Part shown: in pieces, positions 1-9,223 of the stretch | How positions within the stretch are numbered: the first letter of the stretch is position 1 | Layout: each line of letters opens with the position of its first letter | Origin: JBJFGR01 sp051892875 | GTDB lineage: Bacteria > Pseudomonadota > Gammaproteobacteria > Enterobacterales > Succinivibrionaceae | Length of the DNA stretch: 15,886 nucleotides | Reading direction: 5' to 3' | Assembly (NCBI GenBank): GCA_051892875.1 | Contig: JBJFGR010000048.1 | Coordinates: 1-15,886, forward strand | Program-made: the position numbers and the translations under genes | Notes under the pieces: generated by a model | Databases searched by the model: none | What the model was told of the DNA's origin: nothing | Seen by the model: the letters and a program-made list of their open reading frames with translations, nothing else

Positions 1-1472
1 ATAATGTATCTTATAATTCAGATGCAATTACTGAAGCTCAAGAAACATTAGCAGAAAAGATTGCTAATGGTGAATATGTAGAACCGTATAATTGGAAGAA
101 TAATACTGAATCCAATGCAACTAAAGAAGGTAAAGGATATTTAAAGATTGGTTCAGATGAAACAACAAACCCTGAAAAATCTAAGTATTTCTGGGTTGAA
201 GAGTTAAAGAATTGGTGCACATATAGAGTATGGGCTGGTTGTCCATTAACTTTAAGTGGTGTTTTATGGACAGTGACAATAAAAGTAAATGGTATTACAA
301 CAACATTTACATGGACTTTTACAAAATCTGATGGTAAATATGGAGATGCATCAGAAGATATTGACCAAAGTTTTATAAACAAATATAAAGAAGATGTTTA
401 TAATAAAATTAAAACAATGACTTTTGATGATTCCATTAAAGCAGCAGAAGCATTACCTATTAAACAATCCGCTGATTCTTCAAATTGTTCATTCAATGCA
501 CAAGTAAATGCAACTGAAAAAGGATATAATGATTCAATTGTATTTGAAAATGGTGGTTGGGTCACACATCCAGAAAGATCATATTTTAAAGATGTAGGTG
601 AGACAGCATTACAACTTTGTGTATGGAATGGTATTGATGCTTTTGTTCCTATCAATTCATTTATTATTGACTCAGGATATAAGGAAGTAGCAATACTTCA
701 AAATCAAATCATTGGATATAAAGCCGCATTAAATGGTAAGATTGTAAAACATAGAGGTGTTTATAATTATAATGTATCACAAGATCTTTGTACAAAATAT
801 AATGGAAATCCTCAATGGTATTTCTCTTATGACCCAAATGCTAGTTTAAATGGTTTATATAAAGGTCAAAGTTGGTATCAATCACCTATATCAATTTTGC
901 ATGCACTTATCTTAGAAACAAACAAAAATTATTCTATCTATGACAAAACAAGTTTCCAATGTAGAAGACTTAGTAAACCTTATTATGCATATTATGCTAA
1001 TAAGAGTGATACTATGCAAGATCGGTCTGGTTTTTATATTGCAAAGGATAGAGCAGCAGTTAGACAAGGTATGTCAACTGGAAATCCAGGAGTATTTAGA
1101 ACTGCAACCGGTGAATTGGCTTTAGCTACCATGTTAGTTTATGGTGGAGTTATTTGGTTATATGGTGAACATGGTAATGGTTTTGATACAGCTCCAATAA
1201 ATTTCTTAAATGATATTTGTAAGGAATTCTTTGGTGATGGATTGAATAAAACATGTGCTCAACATTGGTTGAAGATTAATGACAATATAAATACAAATGA
1301 TGAAATGCCATCTGGTGATATTCAAACATTATATGAAACATCATTGGATAAAACATTAAATCCACAGATGGATAAGACTACAGAAGATAATTTAAGTATG
1401 TCATTGACAACTGAAGATGTAGCTGTAGAAATCGAAGAAGAAAAGAAACCTGACTATGCAGTAAAGTGGTAA
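1..1472 (+). CDS. Putative phage structural (tail/fibre) protein, 3' part
   Basis: The gene is open at the left edge of the window: the reading frame runs without a stop from base 3 to the TAA at 1470-1472, giving 489 visible residues. The in-frame GTG at 273 is not a credible start, because 90 plausible codons precede it in the same frame. I do not recognise the family. The protein is rich in Asn, Tyr, Gly and aromatic residues, as in virion fibre or baseplate proteins, and ends in an acidic then basic tail (EIEEEKKPDYAVKW). A hydrophobic stretch (GELALATMLVYGGVIWLYG) lies near nt 1110-1165 and may be a buried beta or helical segment rather than a membrane span. It is followed after one base by the 1603-residue fibre gene, so the two are probably co-transcribed. 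The structural role is inferred from composition and neighbours only. Confidence 0.75.
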   Translation, partial: NVSYNSDAITEAQETLAEKIANGEYVEPYNWKNNTESNATKEGKGYLKIGSDETTNPEKSKYFWVEELKNWCTYRVWAGCPLTLSGVLWTVTIKVNGITTTFTWTFTKSDGKYGDASEDIDQSFINKYKEDVYNKIKTMTFDDSIKAAEALPIKQSADSSNCSFNAQVNATEKGYNDSIVFENGGWVTHPERSYFKDVGETALQLCVWNGIDAFVPINSFIIDSGYKEVAILQNQIIGYKAALNGKIVKHRGVYNYNVSQDLCTKYNGNPQWYFSYDPNASLNGLYKGQSWYQSPISILHALILETNKNYSIYDKTSFQCRRLSKPYYAYYANKSDTMQDRSGFYIAKDRAAVRQGMSTGNPGVFRTATGELALATMLVYGGVIWLYGEHGNGFDTAPINFLNDICKEFFGDGLNKTCAQHWLKINDNINTNDEMPSGDIQTLYETSLDKTLNPQMDKTTEDNLSMSLTTEDVAVEIEEEKKPDYAVKW

Positions 1473-1473
1473 T

Positions 1474-4400
1474 ATGAGTTCATTTATTTTTAACGAATTT
1501 AAAAAGAGATACTTAAACGGTGAAGTAAAGAATGAAGGTGCTAAGTGGACATTCACTCCTGTTAAGAAAGATTTTATTGATAAGCTTAACAGTGAGAATA
1601 TCAAGCCTGAACAGTTTAAGACTAAGAAATCTATTGAATCATTCTTGGAAAACAAGGGTGGTTATAATAAATTGGTTTCTGATTTATACCAAGTTGAATA
1701 TGAATATTCAAAATTAGTTGAAGCAAAGTATTCAAATAAACCTGCATATATTACACAAGAAAATTTTGCTGAATTCGCAAAAGCAAATCCAAAAGAAATA
1801 AACTTATGGAATTTCTTTTTTACTGTTGGCCAAGCCGATAGTTATTTTTGTGGAAGAGGTGGTTTCTATTATGTTAAGACAAAAGAAGAATTAAAATGGT
1901 GTGCTAATCGTGTTAATGGTGATAATGATGATGGTGAAAGAAGTGATAACTTCAATAATCATATCAATATCGTTTTAGGTGATGATATTGGTGAAAAAGA
2001 AGGTAAGACAGAAATTAACTTCTGTATTGGTCGTTATCCTGATAGACCATTTGAAGGTTTATTATTTGGTAATGGTTATGTATTCCAAAATATCAGATTT
2101 ATTGTTAACAAGGATGTTAACGGTATAGTTGGACACTTAGGTCACTATGGTGTAATCAATAATATTAATATCTTTGGTAATACAGAAGTTGTATGTCAAA
2201 AGAAAATTAACCTAGCACATATTAAGAATGTCGGTACCGATATTTGTTTCGGTGGTATTTGTGGTATTAATAGAGGCCTAATACAACATTCACGTTTCTC
2301 ATCATTAAGTAAAGACCAACAGAATTTTATACCAACAGTCACATTTAAAGGTTTCGTTCCACAAGTTTATACAGTTCAGAATAAGACTGAAAATGTAAAT
2401 GTTCCTGTCACAGATAGTAAGGATAATGAATTCTATCCTAATTATTTCTGTATTAACTCACCAGGTAATATCATTCCTTATGTTGGTTATTTCAACGAAG
2501 GTTGTCCAGCTGTTGTATCAGGAAGAGAATTTAGTAAACCTGGTTTCTGGCTAGATGATGTAAATGATAAGAATACAGATTGGAATGGTACTTTATTATA
2601 TGGTGATAATCAAGATGAAAAAGATGGTGTACCAGCAGATGCAAAAGGTTATGGTAATCAGTTCTATTTTGACCATGATAATTTAAAGAATACTGCACAG
2701 TCATTAGGTTTAACTTCTATTAGAGATGCAAAATTAGGATTTAATTCTATTGACCATTATGATAAATCGCTATTAAAAACTCACCAGAATTGTCATGCTA
2801 TTACAAACAACTGGGTAAATAGACCACTTAAGATGCACCAATTTGCTCGCGCAGCTTATTATGTTTCTCCATTTTGTGGATGGAATAAGGGTACTATTGA
2901 AGATTGTGAATCAAAAGTTAAAGCAGTTTTCGAAGGAACTTTCGTAGGTTTCTGTGGTGGTCTAGTAGGTAAATCTGCTGGTGGTAAAATTGTAGGATGT
3001 AATGCTTATATTTCACCAAATGATGATGATAAATGTTCACGTGATATTTTCATGGTATCTGCTACATCTAACATTTCTGAAAATTCACCATTGATTGATT
3101 TTAGAAATGATTTACAAACATTTAAAAACGTTTATCACCAAGATAGTGATGATATTGCAAATAGAGCTTTAACATCAAATGAATATACTCAAGCAAATTC
3201 TGCAGCAGCAATTTCAGCAGATTATATGAAGAGTAATGCAGATGTGTTAACATGGGAAGGTTCAACAATAGGAGATTATCAAGATACTATTGGTGTAAAT
3301 CATTGCCCATGGTATAATAAAGTTCAAGGTTTAATGTTGCAGTTTAATGGATTGTCTGCTGAAAGTTCATCTATAAAAACTGCTACATATACATTTGATA
3401 GTTCATCTGCTGTACCAGCTTCTAATGATTATAATGTAGTAGCTGGAAACTCTGCATTAAACATTTATAATGATGCAATGTCAACTGGTTCATTTACTTC
3501 TGGTGAAGGATATATATTCTCAGAAACTTCAACAAATGGTGGTAAATCAAAGATTTATACAGGTAATAGAATTCACAAAACATTTTATGACCAATATAAG
3601 TTTAGTGGTGATGCTAATAAACCTGCTTATGATTTTGCAAGTGGTGTTTCTGCAGTATGGTACCCACTAATTCCAAATGCAGATGCACTTGTATATACAG
3701 ATTTCAAGTATGATCCTGATACTAACTGTTATGTTGTTAAAAATGCACAATTCAAATTGGGTTGTGGTTATACAGTAGTTCCTAATCAGGATTGGATTCA
3801 GAGTGGTAATAAGTCTCATGAAAATTACATTGTAGATGAAGTATATCCAGATTTCTATAATGCAGATGGTTCATATCTATTAAGAACTCAGAAGGATTCT
3901 AAGTTCAACCATCCACTTCCTAATAATGCTCATTATACAGATACTTCATGGAATTCTACAACTAATGTAATTTACAATGCAAAGATTGAAAGATTAAATG
4001 CACCAAATGGTAATTTTACATGTGGTATTGAATTTGATCAGAATGCATCATTCAATGAGATCTTCTATAAAAATTCAGTAGACTTTACTTCTGCTGCATA
4101 TATTTCAGTTCCAACTGTAATTATTGATGAAATTTATTTAGCACCATTTACACAAGATGGTAAGAATAATGATATTCAAAAATATATCAATAATGAAACT
4201 GAATATATTGAAGGTATGCCTCTAGCTGTCACAAAGATGAAAGGCATTCATGTTAAGAATAGATATAGTCATATTACTCCTAGAATAGATGGAGCTACTA
4301 AGACTGTTATTACAATTTCTGATTATGAATTTACAATTAAGGCAATTGGTAATAATGGAGCTAATCATTCTAAAGATGATATTGCAAAACAATATGCAAA

Positions 4401-6285
4401 TATAGGAGATAAAAATCCTCAACAAGCATATAGTAATTATCTGTTTGGTTCAAATTATTCTATGGAAGTCCAATCAAGAGCACATGTATTTATAGGAAAC
4501 TGTGCATATACAAGTATATTTGAATTACCATCAGATACAAGTAATAACCCATTTACATCTATGTTTAAACCTCAGTATAAATTAGATGTAAAAGTTGGTT
4601 CTATAGGTGAATCATTTAGAACAGAATTACAATCAATCTATAACGTAGGTGGTTTGATTGGTTCATTGTCTATTGCTCCACAAGTCACAGAAATTTATAA
4701 TACTTCTGCATTCTTGGATAATCATATTTCAGAAGGTTTAATTGTAAGTGGAAATTCTGCAAAATCTGCAGCTGATTATATCTGGAATGATGTAAGTTCT
4801 AAGAACTATGCATTCTTAGATAGATTTGGTGGTCTTGCTGCAATTTGTGAATTTAATACATCTAATATTGGTGATGATGCACCATGTCCAATTGTATGTA
4901 GTAATGTAAATGTTCATTATGAAGAAGAAACTGCTGCACAAAAACCTTGGGATAGTGTAGATACTACAGTAAACTCTGCATTCTATAAGAAGAGAGATTT
5001 CTATGGACCAATTCAATTGAATGGTGATAATGCTACATGTCCATTTGGAATTGGTTCTCCAATTGTTGCAGAAATTAAACCAACATATAACATGTTCCCA
5101 GGTATCAATAGTTATATCAATACTTGGAAGGGTGATCAGCCAGATGCAATAGAGACAGATCATAATACTGCACCACAAGAAGTCCATGGTTATGCATATT
5201 ATGGTGCATATTCAAATGACTTAGGTTTAATGTATAATGATTATAACTTAGGTTTGTATACATTAGATTTGAACGTTGATACTCCTGTAAAGAACATGAT
5301 GGTTGACTCAAATGCAGGTAATACAGATACGTATGCATATAAGTATGGTTGGATGCCAGGCTTGAATATTGCAAATGCAAAGAATGAAGGTGGTCTTCCA
5401 TTCTTAGCACAGAACCTATTTAGAGGAATTAATGTTAAACAAAATTATTATGGTTATATCGATCCTAATAATCCTACTAATATAATTCAAGGCGCTGGTT
5501 ATAGAAGATCACTAAATGCTTTGGCAACTGTTCATTATCCAGCTTCTATTTGTAGAGATATATCATTAACACAAGATCATAGACACGTATATAGTAAGAA
5601 ATCTTATAGCTATACTTATAGCTATGCTACTTATAAATATGCAACGTCTAAACATGAATCAACATATTCATATTTTGGTTCTTCATTAGCTATTGATTAT
5701 AATCATTCAGGTAAGAACATTTATAATGATTTATACATTTCATATCAGAGTGATTGGTCAGTATGTCCAACAACTGGACCTAATTTGTCAAATGCAAAGA
5801 TGCCAAATTATTCAAGAGATTATTTTAAGACACATGATGAAATAGACCAATTCTTTACATATACGTATTCAGCAACTTCTGCAAGTTATGATAAAGATGG
5901 TAATTTGAAGAAGTTAGGTGAATTGAAATATGATGTAAACTTTGCATTGTCTAATGATGGTAAGGTTGGTTATTGGATTACAGACCCAATTAAGGGAGTA
6001 TCTGGTGAAAACTTTGTTTATAATAATAACATAATTCACTTAGGTATAACAAAGTCACCTGAACAGATTAGAAAAGAAATCATTGAAAATAATGGTGTAT
6101 GTTATACATCAGCATTGTCAGGTGATTCATTTGATGGTCTATATGTTTATGATGAAGATGGTAATAACATAATGTATATAGATACAAGTGTAGGTGACTG
6201 TGATGGTCTAAGTACTTGGTCTATGCAATTGCCAGAAGGTAAATTCGGAAACCAAACTAAGGGTTGTATCTTGGAGATTAAGTAA
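1474..6285 (+). CDS. Giant putative tail fibre/adhesin with GLUG-like motifs (1603 aa)
   Basis: This is the largest gene in the window and probably a fibre or adhesin on the virion tail. The first residues (MSSFIFNEFKKRYLNGEV) look like a short anchoring segment. The body is rich in Asn, Tyr, Gly and Ser with few charged clusters, typical of beta-solenoid fibres. Glycine-rich repeats resembling the GLUG motif of bacterial adhesins occur around residues 217-240 (GHLGHYGVINNINIFGN), 258-277 (CFGGICGINRGLIQHSRF), 465-514 (FCGWNKGTIEDC, then GFCGGLVGKSAGGKIVGC) and 1056-1084 (YNVGGLIGSLS). Residues 1370-1401 form a Tyr/Ser-rich tract with alternating tyrosines (SYSYTYSYATYKY). Start and stop are clear: ATG one base after the previous stop, and a TAATG overlap with the next gene. 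No signal peptide is visible, as expected for a virion protein. The GLUG assignment is from memory of the motif; receptor binding is inference. Confidence 0.85.
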   Translation: MSSFIFNEFKKRYLNGEVKNEGAKWTFTPVKKDFIDKLNSENIKPEQFKTKKSIESFLENKGGYNKLVSDLYQVEYEYSKLVEAKYSNKPAYITQENFAEFAKANPKEINLWNFFFTVGQADSYFCGRGGFYYVKTKEELKWCANRVNGDNDDGERSDNFNNHINIVLGDDIGEKEGKTEINFCIGRYPDRPFEGLLFGNGYVFQNIRFIVNKDVNGIVGHLGHYGVINNINIFGNTEVVCQKKINLAHIKNVGTDICFGGICGINRGLIQHSRFSSLSKDQQNFIPTVTFKGFVPQVYTVQNKTENVNVPVTDSKDNEFYPNYFCINSPGNIIPYVGYFNEGCPAVVSGREFSKPGFWLDDVNDKNTDWNGTLLYGDNQDEKDGVPADAKGYGNQFYFDHDNLKNTAQSLGLTSIRDAKLGFNSIDHYDKSLLKTHQNCHAITNNWVNRPLKMHQFARAAYYVSPFCGWNKGTIEDCESKVKAVFEGTFVGFCGGLVGKSAGGKIVGCNAYISPNDDDKCSRDIFMVSATSNISENSPLIDFRNDLQTFKNVYHQDSDDIANRALTSNEYTQANSAAAISADYMKSNADVLTWEGSTIGDYQDTIGVNHCPWYNKVQGLMLQFNGLSAESSSIKTATYTFDSSSAVPASNDYNVVAGNSALNIYNDAMSTGSFTSGEGYIFSETSTNGGKSKIYTGNRIHKTFYDQYKFSGDANKPAYDFASGVSAVWYPLIPNADALVYTDFKYDPDTNCYVVKNAQFKLGCGYTVVPNQDWIQSGNKSHENYIVDEVYPDFYNADGSYLLRTQKDSKFNHPLPNNAHYTDTSWNSTTNVIYNAKIERLNAPNGNFTCGIEFDQNASFNEIFYKNSVDFTSAAYISVPTVIIDEIYLAPFTQDGKNNDIQKYINNETEYIEGMPLAVTKMKGIHVKNRYSHITPRIDGATKTVITISDYEFTIKAIGNNGANHSKDDIAKQYANIGDKNPQQAYSNYLFGSNYSMEVQSRAHVFIGNCAYTSIFELPSDTSNNPFTSMFKPQYKLDVKVGSIGESFRTELQSIYNVGGLIGSLSIAPQVTEIYNTSAFLDNHISEGLIVSGNSAKSAADYIWNDVSSKNYAFLDRFGGLAAICEFNTSNIGDDAPCPIVCSNVNVHYEEETAAQKPWDSVDTTVNSAFYKKRDFYGPIQLNGDNATCPFGIGSPIVAEIKPTYNMFPGINSYINTWKGDQPDAIETDHNTAPQEVHGYAYYGAYSNDLGLMYNDYNLGLYTLDLNVDTPVKNMMVDSNAGNTDTYAYKYGWMPGLNIANAKNEGGLPFLAQNLFRGINVKQNYYGYIDPNNPTNIIQGAGYRRSLNALATVHYPASICRDISLTQDHRHVYSKKSYSYTYSYATYKYATSKHESTYSYFGSSLAIDYNHSGKNIYNDLYISYQSDWSVCPTTGPNLSNAKMPNYSRDYFKTHDEIDQFFTYTYSATSASYDKDGNLKKLGELKYDVNFALSNDGKVGYWITDPIKGVSGENFVYNNNIIHLGITKSPEQIRKEIIENNGVCYTSALSGDSFDGLYVYDEDGNNIMYIDTSVGDCDGLSTWSMQLPEGKFGNQTKGCILEIK

Positions 6286-7043
6286 TGTCAGATAAACAAA
6301 TGAAATATGTTTTCAAAAAATTCAAGTTTATGCTTGGCGCTAGAGCGATAGATTGGAATAGACCATTCACAGTCTATCTTTCTCCATTATTGTCTTCAGA
6401 TGATAGAAATAAGATTGATAATTTTAATAATAAAGAAAATTGGATAAATAAATACAACTTATTTAAGATTGGTGAAATGTTAAATCCATCATTTGAAAGT
6501 ATAAACAGTAGAACTGGTATGGAGTCTGATTCTTGTTATGAAGAAATGGAATATATGCCAGCTTCAGCTGTAATCTTTTCTAAAGAATGTCCACCTACTT
6601 GTTGGGTAAAAAGAGATTATGAATATTCTCAATATGGCATAACTCCAAATGCAGTAAAAGATACAATCAAATCCGGCTCAAATATAGAATACTTTAATTC
6701 TGAATATTGGAATTTGAATTATGGTTTTGCACCAGAATTTGTGCAAGAAGAATACGATAGTTATAATTTGAAGACAACTCCATTAACTGAAGATGTAATT
6801 AAAGTTATAGGTGGTGATAATGCTATTTCAGCATCAAGCACAGTAAATGATAAATCTACTAAGCATCACATGTGTGGATATGGTATTATGATAACTACTG
6901 TTCATAAAGATGCACCAGCAAAAAATTGGAAACCTGAACAAGAAATTCCAGTAGCTTATATTGAATTTGATAGATTTCATGATGCAAAGAATGGAATAAT
7001 GAATATTATATGGAATAACAATGGATTTTTGAGGTTAGAATAA
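6285..7043 (+). CDS. Unrecognised protein in the tail/neck cluster (252 aa)
   Basis: Start and stop overlap both neighbours by one base (TAATG at 6283-6287 and 7041-7045), which indicates translational coupling between the giant fibre gene and the neck gene. I cannot assign a family; it does not resemble T4 gp13 or gp15. Visible features are a basic N-terminus (KYVFKKFKFMLGAR), a Cys/Pro-containing middle (SKECPPTCWVKRDYEYS, residues 99-115), a His-rich stretch (STKHHMCGYG, 191-200) and a C-terminal segment (AYIEFDRFHDAKNGIMNIIW, 224-243) followed by NNNGFLRLE. That ending, alternating short strands and closing on a small hydrophobic strand, recalls the C-terminal caps of some phage fibre proteins. 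A fibre-associated or receptor-binding accessory role is therefore possible but weakly supported. Confidence 0.8.
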   Translation: MSDKQMKYVFKKFKFMLGARAIDWNRPFTVYLSPLLSSDDRNKIDNFNNKENWINKYNLFKIGEMLNPSFESINSRTGMESDSCYEEMEYMPASAVIFSKECPPTCWVKRDYEYSQYGITPNAVKDTIKSGSNIEYFNSEYWNLNYGFAPEFVQEEYDSYNLKTTPLTEDVIKVIGGDNAISASSTVNDKSTKHHMCGYGIMITTVHKDAPAKNWKPEQEIPVAYIEFDRFHDAKNGIMNIIWNNNGFLRLE

Positions 7044-7807
7044 TGGCAGATACAAAAATATCATCATATCCTTGGTTATGTTCAACATTGTCAGGTTATC
7101 ATGACGATTGTTATTCTGATGCGCAAGGTTTAGTATCTGACCAAGATGCTGCAGAACAAGATATTGCTACAGAAGATGCGTATGGTAAATATGGTTTGAA
7201 ACTTGTTTACTATGCAGTTTCTAAAGATTTAGAAAGAGACCAATTATTCGCTGAAGACCAATTAAGATGGATTTTAAGAAGTTGGTATTTCATAGGATAT
7301 ACAAATTCAATTCCTCCTAATGTAAGATCATATCAATTACAAGGTATTTGGGGTGAAGATATGATGACCTTATATGTAGGTAAAGGAAGTTTTAAGTATT
7401 ATTCAAGATATGGTGGTTCTGATAAAAATACACCAGATGTTTATGATACATGGGAACCTAAGATTGATGATATTATCTACTTACCTTATAATGGAATATT
7501 CTACCAAATTAGAGATGTAAAATATTGGGATGAAGCTTTTGGTTTAAAGTCACATACTTATACATTGACACTTAAGGTTTACAAGGATGATAAATATACT
7601 ATTGCAGATAATCCTACAATTCCTAAGGATGATCCAATTTGGGATATTGCACCAAGTGCAGCGCCAGCGCAATATCAATACAATGATATTTTGAAATTGA
7701 ATGATATTGTTGAAGAACATCCAAATGCAAATGTATATGACGTTGAATATAAACATAAGGAAAAAATCGAGGAAAAAACAACTATAGATCCTTTCACAGG
7801 ATGGTAA
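7043..7807 (+). CDS. Neck protein, T4 gp14-like
   Basis: In T4, gp14 forms part of the neck that closes the filled head and receives the tail. The 254-residue product is about the length of T4 gp14 (256). It carries the same run of segments in order: an FAED...WILRSWYFIGYTNS block (residues 69-89, compare [21 protein letters not shown] in T4), then IWGEDMMTLYVGKGSFKYY (102-120, compare the T4 DEVTLSINPNLFKH region), then IDDIIYLPYNGIFYQIRDV (141-159, compare EGDLIYFPMDNSLFEINWV) and WDEAFGLKSHTYTLTLKVYK (162-181). The match was recognised from memory of T4 gp14, not by alignment. The first 40 residues and the last 60 are divergent. The ATG overlaps the stop of the upstream gene by one base. 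The head-completion gene follows four bases after the stop. Confidence 0.8.
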   Translation: MADTKISSYPWLCSTLSGYHDDCYSDAQGLVSDQDAAEQDIATEDAYGKYGLKLVYYAVSKDLERDQLFAEDQLRWILRSWYFIGYTNSIPPNVRSYQLQGIWGEDMMTLYVGKGSFKYYSRYGGSDKNTPDVYDTWEPKIDDIIYLPYNGIFYQIRDVKYWDEAFGLKSHTYTLTLKVYKDDKYTIADNPTIPKDDPIWDIAPSAAPAQYQYNDILKLNDIVEEHPNANVYDVEYKHKEKIEEKTTIDPFTGW

Positions 7808-7811
7808 AAAA

Positions 7812-8330
7812 ATGAGTATATTTAGTGGTAATTATTTACAAGGCTGTTTTAAGCCGGAACATCCTGAAAAGTGTTTAAATTATAATGGTAGAATGCCAAG
7901 AGCAAAACCTATTACATTTAGAAGTTCTTGGGAAAAGATTTTTTGCAACTTCTGTGATAGAACAAATTCTGTAATTGAATGGGGTTCTGAAGTATTGGAG
8001 GTTCCATATTATTCACAGATTGATGGAAAGAATCATGTATATGTGACTGATTTTTTATTTGTTTGTAAAGATAAAGATGGACAAATAAAGAAGTATATTT
8101 TGGAAGTAAAGCCAGAAAGTCAGACACCTATATTGAATGAGGCTGGTCAGATTAAATATCCAGATCCACCACAAAAGAAATCAAAGAAGGCAATAGAAAA
8201 TTGGCAGGAGAGATGTAATACATTGAGAAGAAACTATGAGAAGTGGGAAGCTGCAAAACGTTGGTGTCGACAACATGGTTATCTTTTTAAGGTATTGACA
8301 GAAGAACAGTTTGGATTGAAATATAGGTGA
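7812..8330 (+). CDS. Head completion nuclease, T4 gp4 (gp50)-like
   Basis: T4 gp4 (also called gp50/gp65) is a small protein added to filled heads before tail joining and has a TnsA-like endonuclease fold. The 172-residue product shows the family signature closely: ITFRSSWEKIFCNF (residues 34-47, compare ITYRSNWEKFFFEW), VIEWGSEVLEVPYY (54-67), VYVTDFLFV (76-84) and YILEVKPESQTP (95-106), which supply the conserved E, D and ExK residues of a restriction-like nuclease. YEKWEAAKRWCRQHGYLFKV (142-161) followed by LTEEQFG matches the C-terminus (WKAAQSLAEKRGIKFRILTE in T4). It is about 20 residues longer than T4 gp4; the extra part is a Pro/Lys-rich stretch near 107-130. The start has AGGA upstream in the end of the neck gene. 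Placement between gp14-like and gp16-like genes fits a head-finishing role. Confidence 0.9.
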   Translation: MSIFSGNYLQGCFKPEHPEKCLNYNGRMPRAKPITFRSSWEKIFCNFCDRTNSVIEWGSEVLEVPYYSQIDGKNHVYVTDFLFVCKDKDGQIKKYILEVKPESQTPILNEAGQIKYPDPPQKKSKKAIENWQERCNTLRRNYEKWEAAKRWCRQHGYLFKVLTEEQFGLKYR

Positions 8331-8331
8331 A

Positions 8332-8339
8332 TATAAATA
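8332..8339 (+). promoter_or_regulatory. Candidate T4-type late promoter TATAAATA
   Basis: An exact match to the T4 late -10 element lies between the gp4-like stop and the gp16-like start. It is followed after four bases by the ribosome binding site GAGG (8344-8347) and seven bases later by the ATG at 8355. The same TATAAATA-4 nt-GAGG arrangement precedes the gene at 13619. In such AT-rich DNA an 8-mer of A and T is expected a few times by chance, and the implied transcript start falls almost on the Shine-Dalgarno, so this remains a candidate only. Confidence 0.35.
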
Positions 8340-8354
8340 CTTAGAGGTTAATTT

Positions 8355-8900
8355 ATGGAAGGTGATATATTTGATACATTGAAAAATGAGTTTAATATAG
8401 AAGAAGAAAAGGCAGAAGCTGTTTCTGAATCTCCTAAGTATATTGAAAAAGTAGAAGAAAAATTAAAAAATCAGAAGTATAATATTGATGATATAGAATA
8501 CATGAAGACAGAGCTAATGTCTTTGATTGCTACAAATCAGACTGTATTAGCAGGATTGGCGGATCAATTGAAAATAGGTTGTCCTCCACACATGTATGAT
8601 GTATTTAGAAATTTAACAGAAACAATTAGTAATCAGATTATGAAGTTGTTCCAGCTTCATAAACAAATGACTGATTATCAAGTTGTAGAAACTAATGAAA
8701 ACTTACGTAAAGAGGCATTAGAACAAAAAGAACGTATTGCGCAAATGCGTCATTCTAAGCCAGGAACAATGAATACTCAAATAAATGCATATACAATGGA
8801 TTCTAGCCAAACATTAGATCTAATTCAGAACATGATAAATAAGGCAAAGGAAAATTCTCTTCAATTAAAGGATGAACAGCCAGAATTTGATTTAAGTTAA
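8355..8900 (+). CDS. Small terminase subunit, T4 gp16-like
   Basis: The small terminase recognises phage DNA and stimulates the large terminase motor/nuclease during packaging. The 181-residue product has the layout of T4 gp16 (164 aa): an acidic N-terminus, a central helical coiled-coil oligomerisation region (residues about 48-110, with NQTVLAGLADQL then PPHMYDVFRNLTETISNQIM and KLFQLHKQMTDY; compare T4 [20 protein letters not shown] and EILKLHKDMKDI), and a C-terminal KPGTMNTQINAYTMDSSQTL (135-154) that matches T4 PTGQMNIQNATVFMGSPTEV. The identification rests on these remembered motifs. The start is set by GAGG at 8344-8347. The large subunit gene (gp17 type), usually directly downstream, is not in this window. 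Confidence 0.85.
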   Translation: MEGDIFDTLKNEFNIEEEKAEAVSESPKYIEKVEEKLKNQKYNIDDIEYMKTELMSLIATNQTVLAGLADQLKIGCPPHMYDVFRNLTETISNQIMKLFQLHKQMTDYQVVETNENLRKEALEQKERIAQMRHSKPGTMNTQINAYTMDSSQTLDLIQNMINKAKENSLQLKDEQPEFDLS

Positions 8901-8912
8901 TAGGTATATAAG

Positions 8913-9212
8913 TTGTTGTATTCAGTTTTTTATAAAATCGAAAATAGAGATGAGTATTTTGAACGTTTCTTTGAAAAGTATAAGAAACAGCTTTCTGTCT
9001 CATATATCGAAATTACTCGAGAAAAGATGGAAGATTTAATGGAAACTCTCGTCCAGATGATAATAAATAAAGATAAAGAGGGTTTACTAATTATATTGAC
9101 TCGTTCTAATACAAAAACGGCAAGAACATTTTTTAATTATCTTACTTGTTCCAATATTAGAAATTCAAATAAGGATGTTATACTTTCTAGATTAGACGAG
9201 GTTTTAGATTAA
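8913..9212 (+). CDS. Hypothetical protein with TTG start (99 aa)
   Basis: I do not recognise this protein. It sits where the large terminase gene would be expected in T4 but is far too short and has no ATPase motifs. There is an in-frame stop (TAG) at 8901-8903 and no in-frame ATG until residue 39, so a TTG at 8913 (or 8916) must be the start. AGGT at 8902-8905 lies seven bases upstream of 8913 and supports it. The product is charged and helical: a basic/acidic N-terminal half (RDEYFERFFEKYKKQL) followed by MEDLMETLVQMIINKDKEGL and a C-terminal helix ending RLDEVLD. The next gene starts 11 bases after the stop, so they are probably one operon. Confidence 0.6.
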   Translation: MLYSVFYKIENRDEYFERFFEKYKKQLSVSYIEITREKMEDLMETLVQMIINKDKEGLLIILTRSNTKTARTFFNYLTCSNIRNSNKDVILSRLDEVLD

Positions 9213-9223
9213 ATAGGAGTAAT

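Noticed and set aside
273..1472. GTG at 273 as the start of the first gene
   Set aside because: The same frame is open and codon-like back to base 3, so the gene continues off the left edge and the GTG is an internal valine.
4816..5410. Overlapping long minus-strand frames inside the giant fibre gene
   Set aside because: Composition mirrors the sense codons (Ile/Cys/Trp or His/Leu/Tyr-rich) and they lie wholly inside a well-supported gene.
5630..5640. TATAAATA inside the fibre gene
   Set aside because: It lies in the middle of a coding region, has no gene start downstream and is expected by chance in AT-rich DNA.
8294..8299. TTGACA near the end of the gp4-like gene
   Set aside because: No -10 box lies at 16-18 nt and the bases encode the conserved LTEE segment.
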